Of a stretch of 64,000 nt of DNA, positions 21,480 through 33,158 are shown piece after piece (within the stretch, counting starts at the first letter, position 1; the number at the start of each line of letters is the position of its first letter). This stretch comes from Teratosphaeria epicoccoides (taxonomy: Eukaryota > Ascomycota > Dothideomycetes > Mycosphaerellales > Teratosphaeriaceae): positions 434,001 through 498,000 of the forward strand of contig JADDMT010000005.1 in assembly GCA_021401465.1 (NCBI GenBank), in the 5' to 3' direction. Both the position numbers and the translations under genes were made by a program. Under the pieces are notes generated by a model. That model did no database searches and was not told the DNA's origin. It saw nothing but the letters and a program-made list of their open reading frames with translations.

Positions 21480-21905
21480 CCTCGAAAGAAGTGTTATGTG
21501 ATTAGGCTTAAATACTACCAAGTATTCCTAACAGAGGAAAGTACTAGTAGTTACTCTATATACCTAGGTAATAGCAAGATATTAGCTAAATAGTAGTACC
21601 TATTTAGATTTACTGACTAATATACTCTTACTCTATACTATCTTAGGCTAGTACTCTATTTCTTATCTGTTTGTTTGTAGTATATATCTAATATTAAATA
21701 TTAATGTTAAGTAGTATATACAGAGGCATATATAGTATTTAATAAGCATAATAGAGAGAGAAGAGAGAAATATAAGAGTATCTAGTCTTTATAGCTAGAC
21801 ATACTAGCTTATATAGGCACTAAGCCTATAGTAGGTTTATATTAGGTCTATAATATACTTGTACCCTAAAACATAGTATTAAAGGCATACTAGTAGTCTT
21901 AGATG
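21480..21905. repeat. AT-rich, TpA-rich island, probably RIP-mutated repeat
   Basis: About 425 bp dominated by TA, TAG and ATA steps with almost no CpG, in sharp contrast to the GC-balanced flanks. This is the look of a repeat hit by repeat-induced point mutation, which turns CpA into TpA. No open frame survives, so the original element cannot be named. The stretch at 21340-21480 may be a less mutated edge of it. Confidence 0.6.
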
Positions 21906-22291
21906 CTATCAAATATAATCGCTCTGCTAATGTTACTATCCCTGTCTGCTATTTGCGCTACGTTAGCAGCCGTAGCAGCAACAACACTATGTGGAAAAAA
22001 ACGAATATTTGGAGAAGTGAAGTCCGAAACTCCGACAATTGCACACCTTCGACTTTGCGTTCGATTTCTGGTGCAAAAGCTCGACTTCACGGTTATATTT
22101 CGCATTGCGCCGCTGTCCGCCAGACATCGGTACACAATATTTAGCTCCTGAAGCCGGCATCCACTTATAGTACAAGATTCAATATACAGTTGCCACACTC
22201 TTCATCGCGGACACGCACGCAACGGGGAGATATCAATACACAAAGCGCAGCCTCAACACCACAGATGGCCTGGCCCGTCCCCAGTAGTTGC
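21906..22291. other. Intergenic between island and RMD1-like gene
   Basis: Short open frames exist, including an 82-codon one with a hydrophobic start at 21903, but nothing supports expression. Probably the 3' flank of the RMD1-like gene. Confidence 0.35.
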
Positions 22292-24015
22292 TCAGTTTCC
22301 TTCAGCATACAAGTCGACCACGATATTGATCGCTGCGACCAAGATCTCCGCTGCAATAAGTACAATGACAATCCATTCGAGATACTCGCCTACAGATCGT
22401 CAGCGCGTGCTTCTCACTATCGATTCACGCTGCTCGGGGCGGACTTACCATGTGTGTGACTCAATTGATCCTTCAGCACAGCCAACAGATCACCAACCAC
22501 CGACACGCGCTCCTGCATTAGCTCGACGCGTTGGTCCATTTCCAGGTAGCTTCTCACGGCCTGATAGACCGGCTCTAGCTGAGGCTCCGCCCACATGAGC
22601 TCTGGAGCGTCGAGGACCGAGCCCTGCAAATGTATGTTGATTCGCAGAATGAACAGCTCGCCAATCTGCATGTTGATCTCCCTCCTCGTCAAATTGATTC
22701 TTCCCGTCTTCGCGATAGTACTGGGAATGGTCGAAGTAGACTCGATTGTGCCGTCCAGTAAGTCTTCATATAGCGATGTCTTGGTCGATTGTGCTAGTGC
22801 ATGCGATATGGCGAGCTTTGTCATGTAATTCCGCTTTTCTCGCAGCGAAATAAAGTCGTTATATATCCGGGCCTGGTACTCCCTGGTGTAGTAGAAGTTG
22901 AACTCTTCCGTCTGGACATCGTCTTTGCCAAGTTTCTCGTTCTCGAATTTGGCTATCTCCTTGAGAAAACGCTGTTCCTCCTTCAAGGTCAAACCCCACA
23001 GGACCACGACGCCATATTCGAACAGAAACACCTCCGGTATGTGCACGGTAGTGTCGAAATCGGGTGTCAGAGGTCTTGCGAAGGCTGCGCTTTTTCCGGA
23101 AGCGATCAGAGCGTCGGTGGAGGCGGCTGCTGCCACAGCCGATGGCGCGAGGTCGTTTGGGAACACTGTGGAGCCGATGGCGTTCTCCTCTGTTGTGTTT
23201 GGCTGGAGACTGCCCTGATCGTTCTGGAGATCGATCAGGTCTTCTCGTCTTCGCTCGGCGTTCTCCTCAACCTCAATGGCGGAGTCAGAAAACCGCCTCT
23301 GCCTTTGACTTTGTACCTGCGCTGATGCTTCTCCTCCCCGGTCATCATCCCAAGCGCTGCTACCACTCCTTCTGCCATCACTGTTTGACTCTTGCCTGTA
23401 TCTGTAAGGCGAATATATGCATTCGTCAAACAACTTTGGATTCGCGCTCTTTGTCTTTGCTCGGCCCTTCAAGAATCGCATGAGGTCATCCATTTTATAA
23501 CTGCCTGCTGTACAGTATGCAGTGACCCTGGGCAGCTTTGCCCGATCGTCTTTCCCCAATCGCGCCGCATCTCTTCTTGCTGTCGGATCTTTGATACGCG
23601 TGAACTGGCTGTATACCTCCCTCCCACTCTCCTCGTCTGGCCCGTCCTCGTCATGTTCCGGGGTTGGCAGCAGCTTCAGCTTTTGCGCCGTCCTCGTAGT
23701 TCTCTGCGGGCCAATCTTACTTGCTGGGTGTTGCGGCGGTAAGACCAGAGGTGCACCCGAGCTATTTCGTCTCCTCAATTTGCTGTTTAGGGCTGACAGC
23801 ATTGGTTGGGAGCCATCTCGCGGCGCAGTTGACGAGACACCCTGTACCAGACCGGCGGACAATGACCCAGCGGAGGGGGATCCTGGCCTGCCACTCCTTC
23901 GGGGCGGAGACGACGTCGAGACTTGCGGGTTGAAGGTCACGCTACGTGGCGGGCGTGAGGGCGTTGGTCGGGCTTCAGTGGTTGGTTGCAGAGGAGAGCT
24001 CTCCAAGGAAGCCAT
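22292..24015 (-). CDS. RMD1/Sif2-type DUF155 (YagE family) membrane protein
   Basis: Two exons, 24015-22449 and 22389-22292; 554 aa. The intron starts GTAAGT, is 59 nt long, and its removal appends HGEYLEWIVIVLIAAEILVA, the hydrophobic C-terminal helix the family needs. Residues 1-150 are Ser/Pro-rich and disordered. The DUF155 core starts at LPRVTAYCTAGSYKMDDLMR, continues through FLFEYGVVVLWGLTLKEEQR and EEFNFYYTREYQARIYNDFI, and ends in long helices (EPQLEPVYQAVRSYLEMDQR, VGDLLAVLKDQL). Yeast relatives Rmd1 and Rmd8 are membrane proteins affecting meiotic division or organelle function. I chose the ATG at 24015 over the upstream 24072 because the extension is Cys/Trp-rich and unlike the family. 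Confidence 0.85.
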
Positions 24016-24734
24016 TGTCGCGATGGCAGTGGGACACCGACGCCAGCACCAGGGCGGACTGTGCACGAGCAACCAATCGAGCGTGGCGGCTCAAGGCTGG
24101 CAAGGAAGGTCTCTTGCACACAATGGAGACGTGGTTGGTTGCACAGCAGACGTCCATCATCACTGCACTTGGCAACCGTTTCAGCTGACTCCAAAGCTTC
24201 TGCGGCTCCCGAATTGCCGAGGCGCTGTGACGTTCGTTTCAGCGTCAATAATATTTGCCGAGCTTGGTGTATCGCGGGACATACAGGATCTCTTCGGTCC
24301 ATTCATTTCTTTGCCCGCCGTTTGACATGTGAAAGTCGCGAGGCGTGGAGTGGCTTCTAGACTGTGCCACGTACGGAGTACAACACAACGTCTGTCGAGC
24401 CGGTATGATCAAATTGTACCACCCTCGTACATGTTGCCGGTTTAAGTTAGTGTTTCGCAGGCGGCAAGGATTCCATGTGGCTGTGCCCCTCATTGAGCTG
24501 AACGGTTCTTGTTTTCCTCCCAAAACACCTTTTCGCTGGCTACTGACGTGTTCACATTGACATTCTCCATCTCGAAGCACGGATAGTCAGTCCATTTGAC
24601 GACATGCGGTCAGTCTTGTTCTGCTGACCACACACATCCTCCGACAGCAGCTCTTGGCTACGGCAGCAGGCAGATATTCCAAAAAGACACGCGCGGCGAC
24701 AACAACAACAGCAACAACAACAGATATCACCAAG
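24016..24734. other. Divergent promoter region RMD1-like / BAR-SH3
   Basis: 719 bp between opposed starts. A CAACAACAACAGCAACAAC tract lies just before the BAR-SH3 start, typical of fungal 5' UTRs. Confidence 0.45.
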
Positions 24735-26411
24735 ATGAAGTCGATGCAGCGCAAGTTTGGCGGCTTGATGCGGCGCTCGGCTGACGAGCAGGATGTTGGC
24801 GCCGTCATCGCTGAGTTCAAGGCGATGGACGAAATGCTCGACCGCCTGGTCAAGGATCTCAAAGCCTATCGCCATGCTTGGGAGGACATTTTGAAGCTCC
24901 AGTACGAGTGTGCTAACGCGTTGGCGAGCCTCTACAAACCGATTGAAGGTGCACCGAAGCCCGGTGAAGTGGACGTGGTTGGAAGGAGAGAGCCGACCGT
25001 GACACCGCAGAGATATATGCAGAAATGCCTTGGGCTGCAGAAGGTGTACAGTGAGATCCGGGGAGACTTGTTCGCGCACGAGGTTGGCCTGATCGAGAAG
25101 CGGCTACAGGTCCCGGCACAGGAAGCGAAGAACGCTGTCAAGCCGCTTCAGAAGACGTTGAAGCATCGGGAGAACATGAAGCTGGACTATGAGAGATATT
25201 TGAGCAGGGCGGAGCACGCGAGGAGGAAAGAGACGAGATCCACGAAGGAGGAGATCGCTTTGCAGCAGCACGAAGCCAATCTGGCACAGGCAAAGATTGA
25301 TTACCAGACCGCGGACGAGCAAATTAAGCAGACATTTCCGCCTGTGACAGAGGCTGTCATATCGTTACTGCCGTATCTGCTGCATAGTCAGATACAGCTA
25401 CAGACGACGCTGGTGGGACAGATCTATACGGTAATGGATCGGTACACGAAGGCGCACCAACTGTCCAATCCGCCTCCAGGCGACGACGAGATCATTGCGG
25501 CGTGGGAGAATGAGTTCACCGGCTTCAGAAAAGAATTGGAGCAGGGTGTGTCCATGATTGCAAACGGAAAGGCCGTACACCAACCCATGGCGTTGCGGGA
25601 GAAAGGCAGCACCATTACTGGACTAGGTCTGCGAAACAAGGTCATGAGCAGGAAGCCGAGTAGCCAGGGTCTGGGAGGTGCTGTGCCTGCAAAGCCTGGC
25701 ATGGGCAGCAGGCAGGGCAGCACAACGCTACAACCAGGTCAGCCAATATGGGGCGAAGACGAGGAAGAAGCACCACAGAAGCCACCACGCCCAGGCGTCA
25801 GCGCCATGCCGATGGTATCCACTGGCAGCAAGCCGCGCATTCCAACTGAAGCAAGCACACCTTACGATCAGAAATCCACCGCCTCATTCCCAAACCCTGG
25901 CCCGGCTGCAAGCTGGTCGCGAACATCATTAGCCTCTTCCGTCGCGCCACCTTCTTATGAAGAGGCCTTCGACGCAGCTTCGCGCGCGAGTGGAGGCACT
26001 CCTCCTAGCAGATATCAGACGCCAACCAACGGTCTCGCGACACCGACATCAGGCATGCTGCCCTCCTATTCCAACGTCAACCCGGTTGGCTCCTCATACT
26101 TCCCAGCAGACGAGAAGAGACGACCGTCGTTCAACTCCCAAGCTTCACAAGCCAGTATCGCGTCGGCCGCTGCACTCGCAGCAGGCAAGAAGAAGCCTCC
26201 GCCACCTGTGCCTGCGAAGCGAATGCCAAGTCACACTGCCCAATATGTGACAGCAATCTACGATTTTGAAGGCCAGTCCGACGGCGATCTGGCATTCAAA
26301 GAGGGTGATCGAATCATGGTCGTCAAGAAGACGGAATCGACTGATGATTGGTGGGATGGTGAGCTCAATGGGCGGAAGGGCGCGTTTCCTGCGAATTACG
26401 TACAACTGTGA
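24735..26411 (+). CDS. BAR-SH3 protein, Rvs167/Hob1 type
   Basis: 558 aa, no intron. The start at 24735 gives MKSMQRKFGGLMRRSADEQD, the standard amphipathic N-helix of the family; an in-frame upstream extension is 5' UTR. The BAR domain covers about residues 5-255 (FKAMDEMLDRLVKDLKAYRH, TLKHRENMKLDYERYLSRAE, PYLLHSQIQLQTTLVGQIYT). A Pro/Ser-rich linker follows, with PPPPVPAKRMPS just before the SH3 domain at about 503-558: ALYDF-type TAIYDFEGQSDGDLAFKEGD, DDWWDGELNGRKGAFPANYV. The protein bends membranes and links them to actin at endocytic sites and septa. Everything expected is present. Confidence 0.93.
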   Translation: MKSMQRKFGGLMRRSADEQDVGAVIAEFKAMDEMLDRLVKDLKAYRHAWEDILKLQYECANALASLYKPIEGAPKPGEVDVVGRREPTVTPQRYMQKCLGLQKVYSEIRGDLFAHEVGLIEKRLQVPAQEAKNAVKPLQKTLKHRENMKLDYERYLSRAEHARRKETRSTKEEIALQQHEANLAQAKIDYQTADEQIKQTFPPVTEAVISLLPYLLHSQIQLQTTLVGQIYTVMDRYTKAHQLSNPPPGDDEIIAAWENEFTGFRKELEQGVSMIANGKAVHQPMALREKGSTITGLGLRNKVMSRKPSSQGLGGAVPAKPGMGSRQGSTTLQPGQPIWGEDEEEAPQKPPRPGVSAMPMVSTGSKPRIPTEASTPYDQKSTASFPNPGPAASWSRTSLASSVAPPSYEEAFDAASRASGGTPPSRYQTPTNGLATPTSGMLPSYSNVNPVGSSYFPADEKRRPSFNSQASQASIASAAALAAGKKKPPPPVPAKRMPSHTAQYVTAIYDFEGQSDGDLAFKEGDRIMVVKKTESTDDWWDGELNGRKGAFPANYVQL

Positions 26412-26904
26412 TTGTGTTGACCATGGCAGCATGATTGGATGTCTCCACTTGCTGACGAACGTACGCGACTGGCGAGAAGAGAGCGGCAAATGTTCGAGCG
26501 ACAAGAACAAATTGCCAGGCTCATCTGTTGGCGTTCCTGACGTCTATAACATGCGAAAGACAAAAGGGGTCCCCAGTGATGCGGCAGTCGATCACCATTC
26601 AACCGGTCGATAAACTTTTGTGCTCAGTGTCAAAAGTTACAACCGACCGCTTGTTGGTGTTTGACTGCTTGTCAACCCGTTCAATGGCTCGTCGACGCGG
26701 GCGACTGCCCCACGAAACCATTGACAGTGATAAATTTCGTCACGCCTGTCAGCCAGTGGCCAGATTGATGACCGATGCAATGACTAGTCCGTACAAGCAC
26801 TTTGGTGTACAGCTTTCCCCGGTGATCATGTCTCCCATCGCCAGGACTATCCATCCCTCTGCGCGTGTGCGGCGTTTTGCTAAGCACCGACCGACCGTTC
26901 AATC
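26412..26904. other. Convergent intergenic region
   Basis: 493 bp between the BAR-SH3 stop and the PIK1 stop; nothing beyond 3' UTRs expected. Confidence 0.4.
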
Positions 26905-29900
26905 CTAGTATATGCCCTGCGTCCTGTACTGGAACGTATCATAAAGCCTCGTATAGTAGCTTCCCGCCGACTTGGCAATGAGCGCCTCCACCCATTCCCT
27001 AGCCTCCTCCTTGCTCCTCTCCAACACGAACCTTGCCCGCAGAGCCGCAACCACATTCACAAGCCCACCCGCATAGCAATCCATTTTGCTCTCCCTGCCC
27101 ATGAGCTCCACAAGCGTGACGATCCTCTCGGCCTCTCGTCGCAGAGCTTGAAATGCATCCTTCATCAGATCTTTGAATTTCGTGAAGTCTGCGCTCTCCG
27201 GGCCTCCGAGGAGTTCGATGTACTCGAATGTGAGCTTGAAAGGCGCGGCTTCGAAACCCATGTTGCCAGGTGAGTTTGACAGCATGAAGCCGAAGTCAAT
27301 GTGGATAACGTGGCCGTCGGAGTCGATGAGGATGTTGCCGTTGTGGCGATCTTTGAGCTGTAGGACGTACGAAATGATGCTGTAGGCTGCCAAGGAGCGA
27401 GTGAAGCAGTCGAGGGCTTTTTGATATGCAGGCGAGTCTGCGGCTCCGAACGTCTTGGCGTAGTGATCCTGTAGCGTGGCAATGCGCTTTTTCGGGTTGG
27501 TACCTGCGGTAATCGATGCGAGTGTGAGCGATCTCTTGAGTGAGTGCAGAGAGACGGCATTGGTGATCGTCTCGATGAGTCCAGATGTCTCGCCGGTGAC
27601 CAGTATGCGCATGTTCTTGACCCACACAGGGATATCATGCTCGGCCCAGATCTTGGAGCAGACGCCAATCAGCTGACACGCAAATGCCTCTTGCCGCAAA
27701 TCTGCGCCAGTCTTCACAATGACCGATACGAGATCCCAGTTCTTCACCCAGCCGTAAGGTGAAGACCGCCGGATACGCTCCTTCTTCTGTTCCCAGGCCT
27801 CGCCAAAGGTGGCGGCTGATGGGTCGTCACGGTCGCCTTTGCGTTGAATGCCGCCAGTCATGGCATCGTTCTCCATTCTTGCTGCACCTTTGCCAGTGTT
27901 GATGTTGGGATCTGTTGGTGCATCCATGTCGTCATCTTCGACATCTGCAGCCTCGGTGTGTGAAGCGGTTGCTGCTCCTGCCTTGGCCATGATGGTATCA
28001 AAGCTGGGCGCAGCAAGTGCATCATCGCTCAGGAAGCTCTGCTCCTCCAGTGACTGCATACTGGCTATGATCTTCGCTTTGATAGCTGCGACCTCGGTCT
28101 TCGGCCGTTTGGACGTGCTGAGCTCCAGTTGAGCTAGCATCTGGGATGCCATACGCATATGGTCGGCCAGCGCAGAAACGTCTGCTTGATTGGTTGAAGG
28201 CTTCGGCAATGGCGTCGTACGTTGCCCGGGGCTAACAGACCTACTCCCAGGTCCGTCTGCTATCCCTTGTATTGGCAGGCTTGTAGATGAAGAGATTATG
28301 CTCACTCCGGTGGACAATCGTGGCGTTTCTCTAAGCGCACGCATGCGCGGACTGTCTGTCTTCGCCTTGCCATCATCGTCGAACGCTTGCAGCAGTGCAG
28401 GACTGGAGAGGTCGCCGTTTGTTGGCTCGAGTACACTATCGCTTTGCACTTCCGCTTGCGGAGACTGCACAGCAGCTTCTCTTGCTGCATCAGAAGTATC
28501 AAATAGCCTTCTTCTCTGCCTGCCCTTGTCGGTCAGAAGCTTCGACAACAGTCTAGTGTTGTCCTCACTTTCAGGATCGAAGTCAAAATCCTCACGTAAG
28601 ATCTCCAGCATAAGCAGGTATGGCACCTTCTCAGCACTGTTAAGGCTGACAGCTTCTCCAGGATTGATCCTGACAATGCGATGATGCCGACTCCGGCTTG
28701 CTGTACCACCAACGAGCGTTGGTCGACAGATAAGGGGCACGTCGACCTCAGCCGGCAGGTCTTGCGAAATTAGTGCAAGCTCTGCACGCAATGCGCTTAA
28801 GCGAGCGGGCTTTGGCACGGCCACCAACCGATTTGATATGCCTTCGAGCGCTATAAGGAATTGAGATTCACTCCGGAAGTAGTTATGGCGCAGCACGCGA
28901 ATTTTCTGTTTCCGCGACATTGCAGATGGCGTGATCGGTCGCTGTGCATGAGAATGCCGCCGAGGGGCCTCACTCGGTCGTCTGGGCACACCAGGAGATG
29001 CCGGCAAGCTTGCAGGAGGCGCATTCGGCTTTGTAAGGCTAGGCTTCCGCTGATCTGGCAGTGAAGCGGTGCTTGCGAAGCCATCGTGGTTCCTTGTTGC
29101 AGCCAGCGATTGTCTGTGTGCCGCACGTCTGGCTGCGTCTATGCGCGGCGTATTCACCTGCTCCGGCTCTGCTGGTGCTCCGTTGACGCTGATCATGACA
29201 GGCCGTTTTGGCCGCCGAACAGCACCATCCTTGGTTTCGCCATGATCCGACCTCGCTCGCCTTGTAGGTGTGTTACCTATCACCGTGGCGCTTCTTCCAA
29301 GTTTTGGACCAGATGGCACGCCTTCCGCTGAGTTCTCTTCCATTGGTCTCGGTCTCCGAGCCTGGGCTATTGCCAGCGGACCAGCATGGTGTGGAAGGAA
29401 CGGAACTGCGGCACTGGCAAGGACCAGACTTCCCAGGACCGTCACAGGGAGTGCATTTTCGTGTATGCGCTCCCTTCTACCATGGTCGCCGCCACCGAAG
29501 ACTATCCTCTGCACTTTGTTATACAGTCTGCGACAGGCTTGGAAGGCATTCGAGGCTGGTTGAGGCGAGAGGTCATGAAGGTAGGTTTGGAACAGCCAAA
29601 AGGTCTGCAGGAAGCATATGTCAGATGCCTCCACGTCTCCAATGATTCCACAGACCTACCAGCAATGCGCCATTGACCGACTCTTCGCATAGATCTATTA
29701 TGAACTCTTCCAAGGCCATCGACTCATTATCGATGGATATTGCCAAATGGCATAGCTGCGGCAGGAAGAATTCGATTTCTTCATAGCTGAAATGTCGCAA
29801 CTTCGAGCAGAGCACGTAGTGGATGCCGACATGGTTCGCGTATCGACTGCGCGACTATCAGCCATCCTACCAGTGGATATCCATCGTCTTTGCGGCCATC

Positions 29901-29998
29901 GGCAATGGGTATGCTCACGCAAGGTATGCAACCGTCAACGAGGGGTCCTTGTTGAAGTGCTCCGACTCGATGAACCGCTCCAACAAGTTCCAGCTCAT
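26905..29998 (-). CDS. PIK1: Phosphatidylinositol 4-kinase Pik1 (PI4K beta type)
   Basis: Three exons: 29998-29919, 29846-29660 and 29604-26905; 988 aa. Introns are 72 and 55 nt. Splicing rebuilds the N-terminal lipid-kinase-unique region: MSWNLLERFIESEHFNKDPS, then YLARYANHVGIHYVLCSKLR and FLPQLCHLAISIDNESMALE. A long Ser/Arg-rich linker follows. A mid-protein conserved block reads HNYFRSESQFLIALEGISNR. The kinase domain is at the C-terminus, with DLRQEAFACQLI, catalytic DRHNGN at 841-846, DFG at 859-861, and the family end AGSYYTRLYDTFQYRTQGIY. The enzyme makes PI4P at the Golgi and nucleus, driving secretion. For the second exon I used the CAG acceptor at 29847 rather than an earlier TAG because only it keeps frame. 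Confidence 0.94.
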
Positions 29999-30809
29999 GA
30001 GGCCGGTTTCATGGATGTTGTCATGTATTCAAGCCAAGTACCTGTCATCTTCTTTGCTCCATCGGTACGGGGGGGGGGTTCGGGTAGCGCGCTGAGGTCG
30101 CGTCAATAATGCTCTTCGCGTCGGTGACTCGAGTCTCGAGGTCTTCGTGATCTCACTGCGCTCACGTGGATCGTTGCGGTGCTCGGTCTGTGTATAGTCA
30201 CAGGATATATACACTGCCTACCTAAGAACACCTTACGAGATGTCTCTGGCGACGCTTGCGAAGCCCTTGCTGAAGCTGAAGCCAAGCTGCCGGAGCCAGC
30301 CAGACCCTCACAAGCTTTTCCCCGTGCCTCCTCCTCTACTGTCCCACCTTACACTCACTAGACTCACCACCCCATCAAGCAGATGGTAGCAGCGATCATC
30401 AGTTTGGAGGTAGCTAGGCAATGTCACATGGCGCAAGACGGGTAACCTGCTATCGACGAGATGATCCGATGCGGCAGGGTAGTATCTGATACCCGAATCA
30501 AAATAGTTCGGCGGAGCCCGCAGAGAGATGTTCTCTGTTCAGTGTTCGAACCGACGCAATGAGTGTCGATCTGTCAAGACTGATGGCATTGGCACCATGA
30601 CCATTCCAGTGCGTTCGAGCGCCTGCGTTTCCGACCATCTACCAAGCGCTATCGAGGTTTTACGGTAAGTGTGCATTTCGTTACTGACTAACATATCTAC
30701 TTTTCAGGCTGTTCTTATGTACAGTACCACACCAAACGCGATGCCTTCTTCATCGCAGATCCATATTCTTGGGATCGAGACTGTCGTTGGATATGCAGGT
30801 TACTTGCTG
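29999..30809. other. Intergenic, PIK1 promoter and P450 3' flank
   Basis: 811 bp. Contains a 10-nt G run near 30070 but no gene or RNA I can support. Confidence 0.4.
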
Positions 30810-32438
30810 TCATTGCCGCACTGGCTTCAACCGACACATCAATTCCGGCTTGTCCCACATTATGAAAATCTTCTGGTCGGCCCAATGCTGAGATTCGGCG
30901 CAAAGCTCCAGATCAAAGTTCCACAGGATTTTCGACAGGATGAGACGCATCTCGTGGTATGCCATATTCTTGCCCAGGCACGACCTTGGTCCGAAGGAGA
31001 ACGGTTGCAGAGCATGTTTCCTGTCGTGGGCGAATGGCTTGGACTCAGGAAAGTCTTGTGGGAGCCAGCGCTCGGGATGAAAGCTGTATGGATCTCTGAA
31101 GTTCTTTGCGTTTCGATAGGCCGCAAGATGCGTAACGGCGACTTGTGTGCCTGCGGGCACTTCGTGGCCGTCGAGCGTTGCGCCACCAAGAGGTACAACA
31201 CGCGAAAGGCCGTTGGAGACTGGTGGATACAGCCTGAGGCCTTCTTCGATGCAGGCATGGAGGTACGGGAGCGCTTGCAGCCTTTCGATGGTGATCTCAC
31301 TGTCATCCGAGAATCTTGATCGAATTTCCCCCGTCAGGCGAGCAAGCTTTGTTGGGTTTGCCAGCAGGTAGTAAGTCAGGCCTGACAGCATTGTAGCTGT
31401 CGTTTCCGTGCCAGCCACCATAAAAATGCTCGAGTTCGCGTACATCTCCCTCCGACTCAGCCCGCCATCCTGGCCTTCCTTCTCCAAAACCAGACCCCAG
31501 ATATCGGGGCGAGCGTCTTGCTTGTCTAGGCGACGGTCTACACGGGCGACGGAAAATTTATCGTGGATCTTCTGCTTCTCCTTCAGGCTCGGCGGCACCA
31601 TGAGATGGAGCAGCTTCTCTATGGTTGGAAAGTGGCGAAGGCAATGGATAAAGGTGCCTATCTTGAAACTCGCCATCATGCCGGCGACCCACGGATGGTA
31701 CCCGGAGTCGTCGAGCATCTGCAGTGACTCGCCGAAGCAGAGGTCGCCCATGATGTCGAAGGTGGTAAAATTGTACTGGTTGACCATGTTGAATGGCTCT
31801 GTCGGATCGATCGACGTCTTTTGGCGGATGTTATCGATTAGTCTGTTGACGTATGTCAAGAACAAAGGCTCTTGCATCTTCAAGGCGCGATCCGAGAATG
31901 CATGAGCGAATATGCGGCGCTGTCGAGCATGATCTTGTTCGTTGGAATTGACGATATGTATGTCATCGTCGCCAGTAGCTGAGATGCATAGTCAGCAGGG
32001 GTGGCCGTGCTCCGTTTGGCATGGGTCATACCGAAGTAGAACTTGGGATCCTTGGTGAGCGCGGGCTGTCCACTCTTTCTGTGGCCATGCTGCAAACAAG
32101 CATCTGTCAGTAGTCAGTCACCACGAGCACTGGATCAGCCGTTGACTTACTATGTCTTTCCAGGCTTCTGCACCACAGAAAGACAGTTCATTTGGCGAAA
32201 CCCTGACAACATCGCCATACCTCTCGTGCAAATGCACAATCCAATGCACTTTGTTGCCTCTTAACGCCTTCCAAATCTGTGGGAAGACACTGATTGCGGC
32301 GACGGGGGGTCCTGGAAACCGACGAAGGGGATGCAAGAAAAAGTTGAAGAAGCATGTGTAGAGTTGGTAGGCCAGAAACAAGCAAGGTACAAGGGAGAGA
32401 ATGCCGGAAGAGTTCGACAGCAGCAGGGGACCCGCCAT
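30810..32438 (-). CDS. Cytochrome P450 monooxygenase
   Basis: Three exons: 32438-32151, 32089-32032 and 31978-30810; 504 aa. Introns 61 and 53 nt. The N-terminus carries a membrane anchor (LVPCLFLAYQLYTCFFNFFL) and the proline hinge FPGPP. The spliced middle reads KFYFATGDDDIHIVNSNEQD and HARQRRIFAHAFSDRAL, typical of fungal CYP65-like enzymes (isotrichodermin hydroxylase type), though I would not fix the clan. The I-helix AGTETT is at 304-309, an ExxR motif is in EEGLRLYPP, and the haem loop FSFGPRSCLG is at 442-451 with ligand Cys449. All catalytic motifs are intact. No polyketide, peptide or terpene synthase is adjacent, so the substrate cannot be inferred. Confidence 0.9.
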
Positions 32439-33158
32439 GCCTTAAGGCTGTCTTGGTGCAGCTTGGAAAAGGCTTCTTGTTGTACACGGTATGCTTGGCC
32501 ATTTAAGCTTTCTGTTCTTCGCCTGTATATACGTCGACCTCTGCGCGAAAAAAGCCCGAATTTGACGAAGAGGCGGCGAACACAGCCAATGCCAACCCAC
32601 TAACGGGTATCCGCTGCCGCATGTCGACGAGCTCGTCGCATTTCGCGATTGGGTTTGGTTTTCAAAGCTCGCATCGTCTCGGGTTTTGCAACGAACGTAG
32701 AATCCTTGCCCGCCTTAGAAGACGTTCTTTGCCTCAGGATTCCCCATCAATGATCCTGTCACCACTGTCGTCGGGCCCTCGCGCTTCCTCACCGTCACTG
32801 TCGGGCCCGCACCGCCACCACTTTTGCGGGCATGCGGTGCGACCGAGTCCCTGTGCGCTACAGCACGAGTGACACTCCGTGAACTCAAAAATGGCGCGTC
32901 GCGCGAGTGCGAGTGATGAGTTGCACGACACTAGTCCGAGACTGGAAGCCGTGGATGTCGGCACAGAGGGCAGCAATAATATCCATCCACGTCCGGGCGG
33001 CGGTCTTCGATCCGTCGCGTGGTCATTGAGTCGTCGGCTGCAGGGCGCCTCGCGCTCTGTGCTCGCAGTCACGGCAGGAGGTAGGGGAAATTCACGCCGC
33101 TGTACGTCCGCCATCTGTTTTCTTTGCACGTCGGGTTCAAGGCTCGCAGGAAAGAAAG
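32439..33158. other. Divergent promoter region P450 / GH30
   Basis: 720 bp between opposed starts. Open frames on both strands are shadows of each other in GC-rich DNA; I see no gene. Confidence 0.4.

Noticed and set aside
28190..28684. Plus-strand 164-codon frame opposite PIK1
   Set aside because: It is a shadow of the conserved PIK1 coding strand.
30030..30340. G-rich stretch near 30070 as a G-quadruplex or RNA gene
   Set aside because: It is a single G run without the repeated G tracts needed for a quadruplex.
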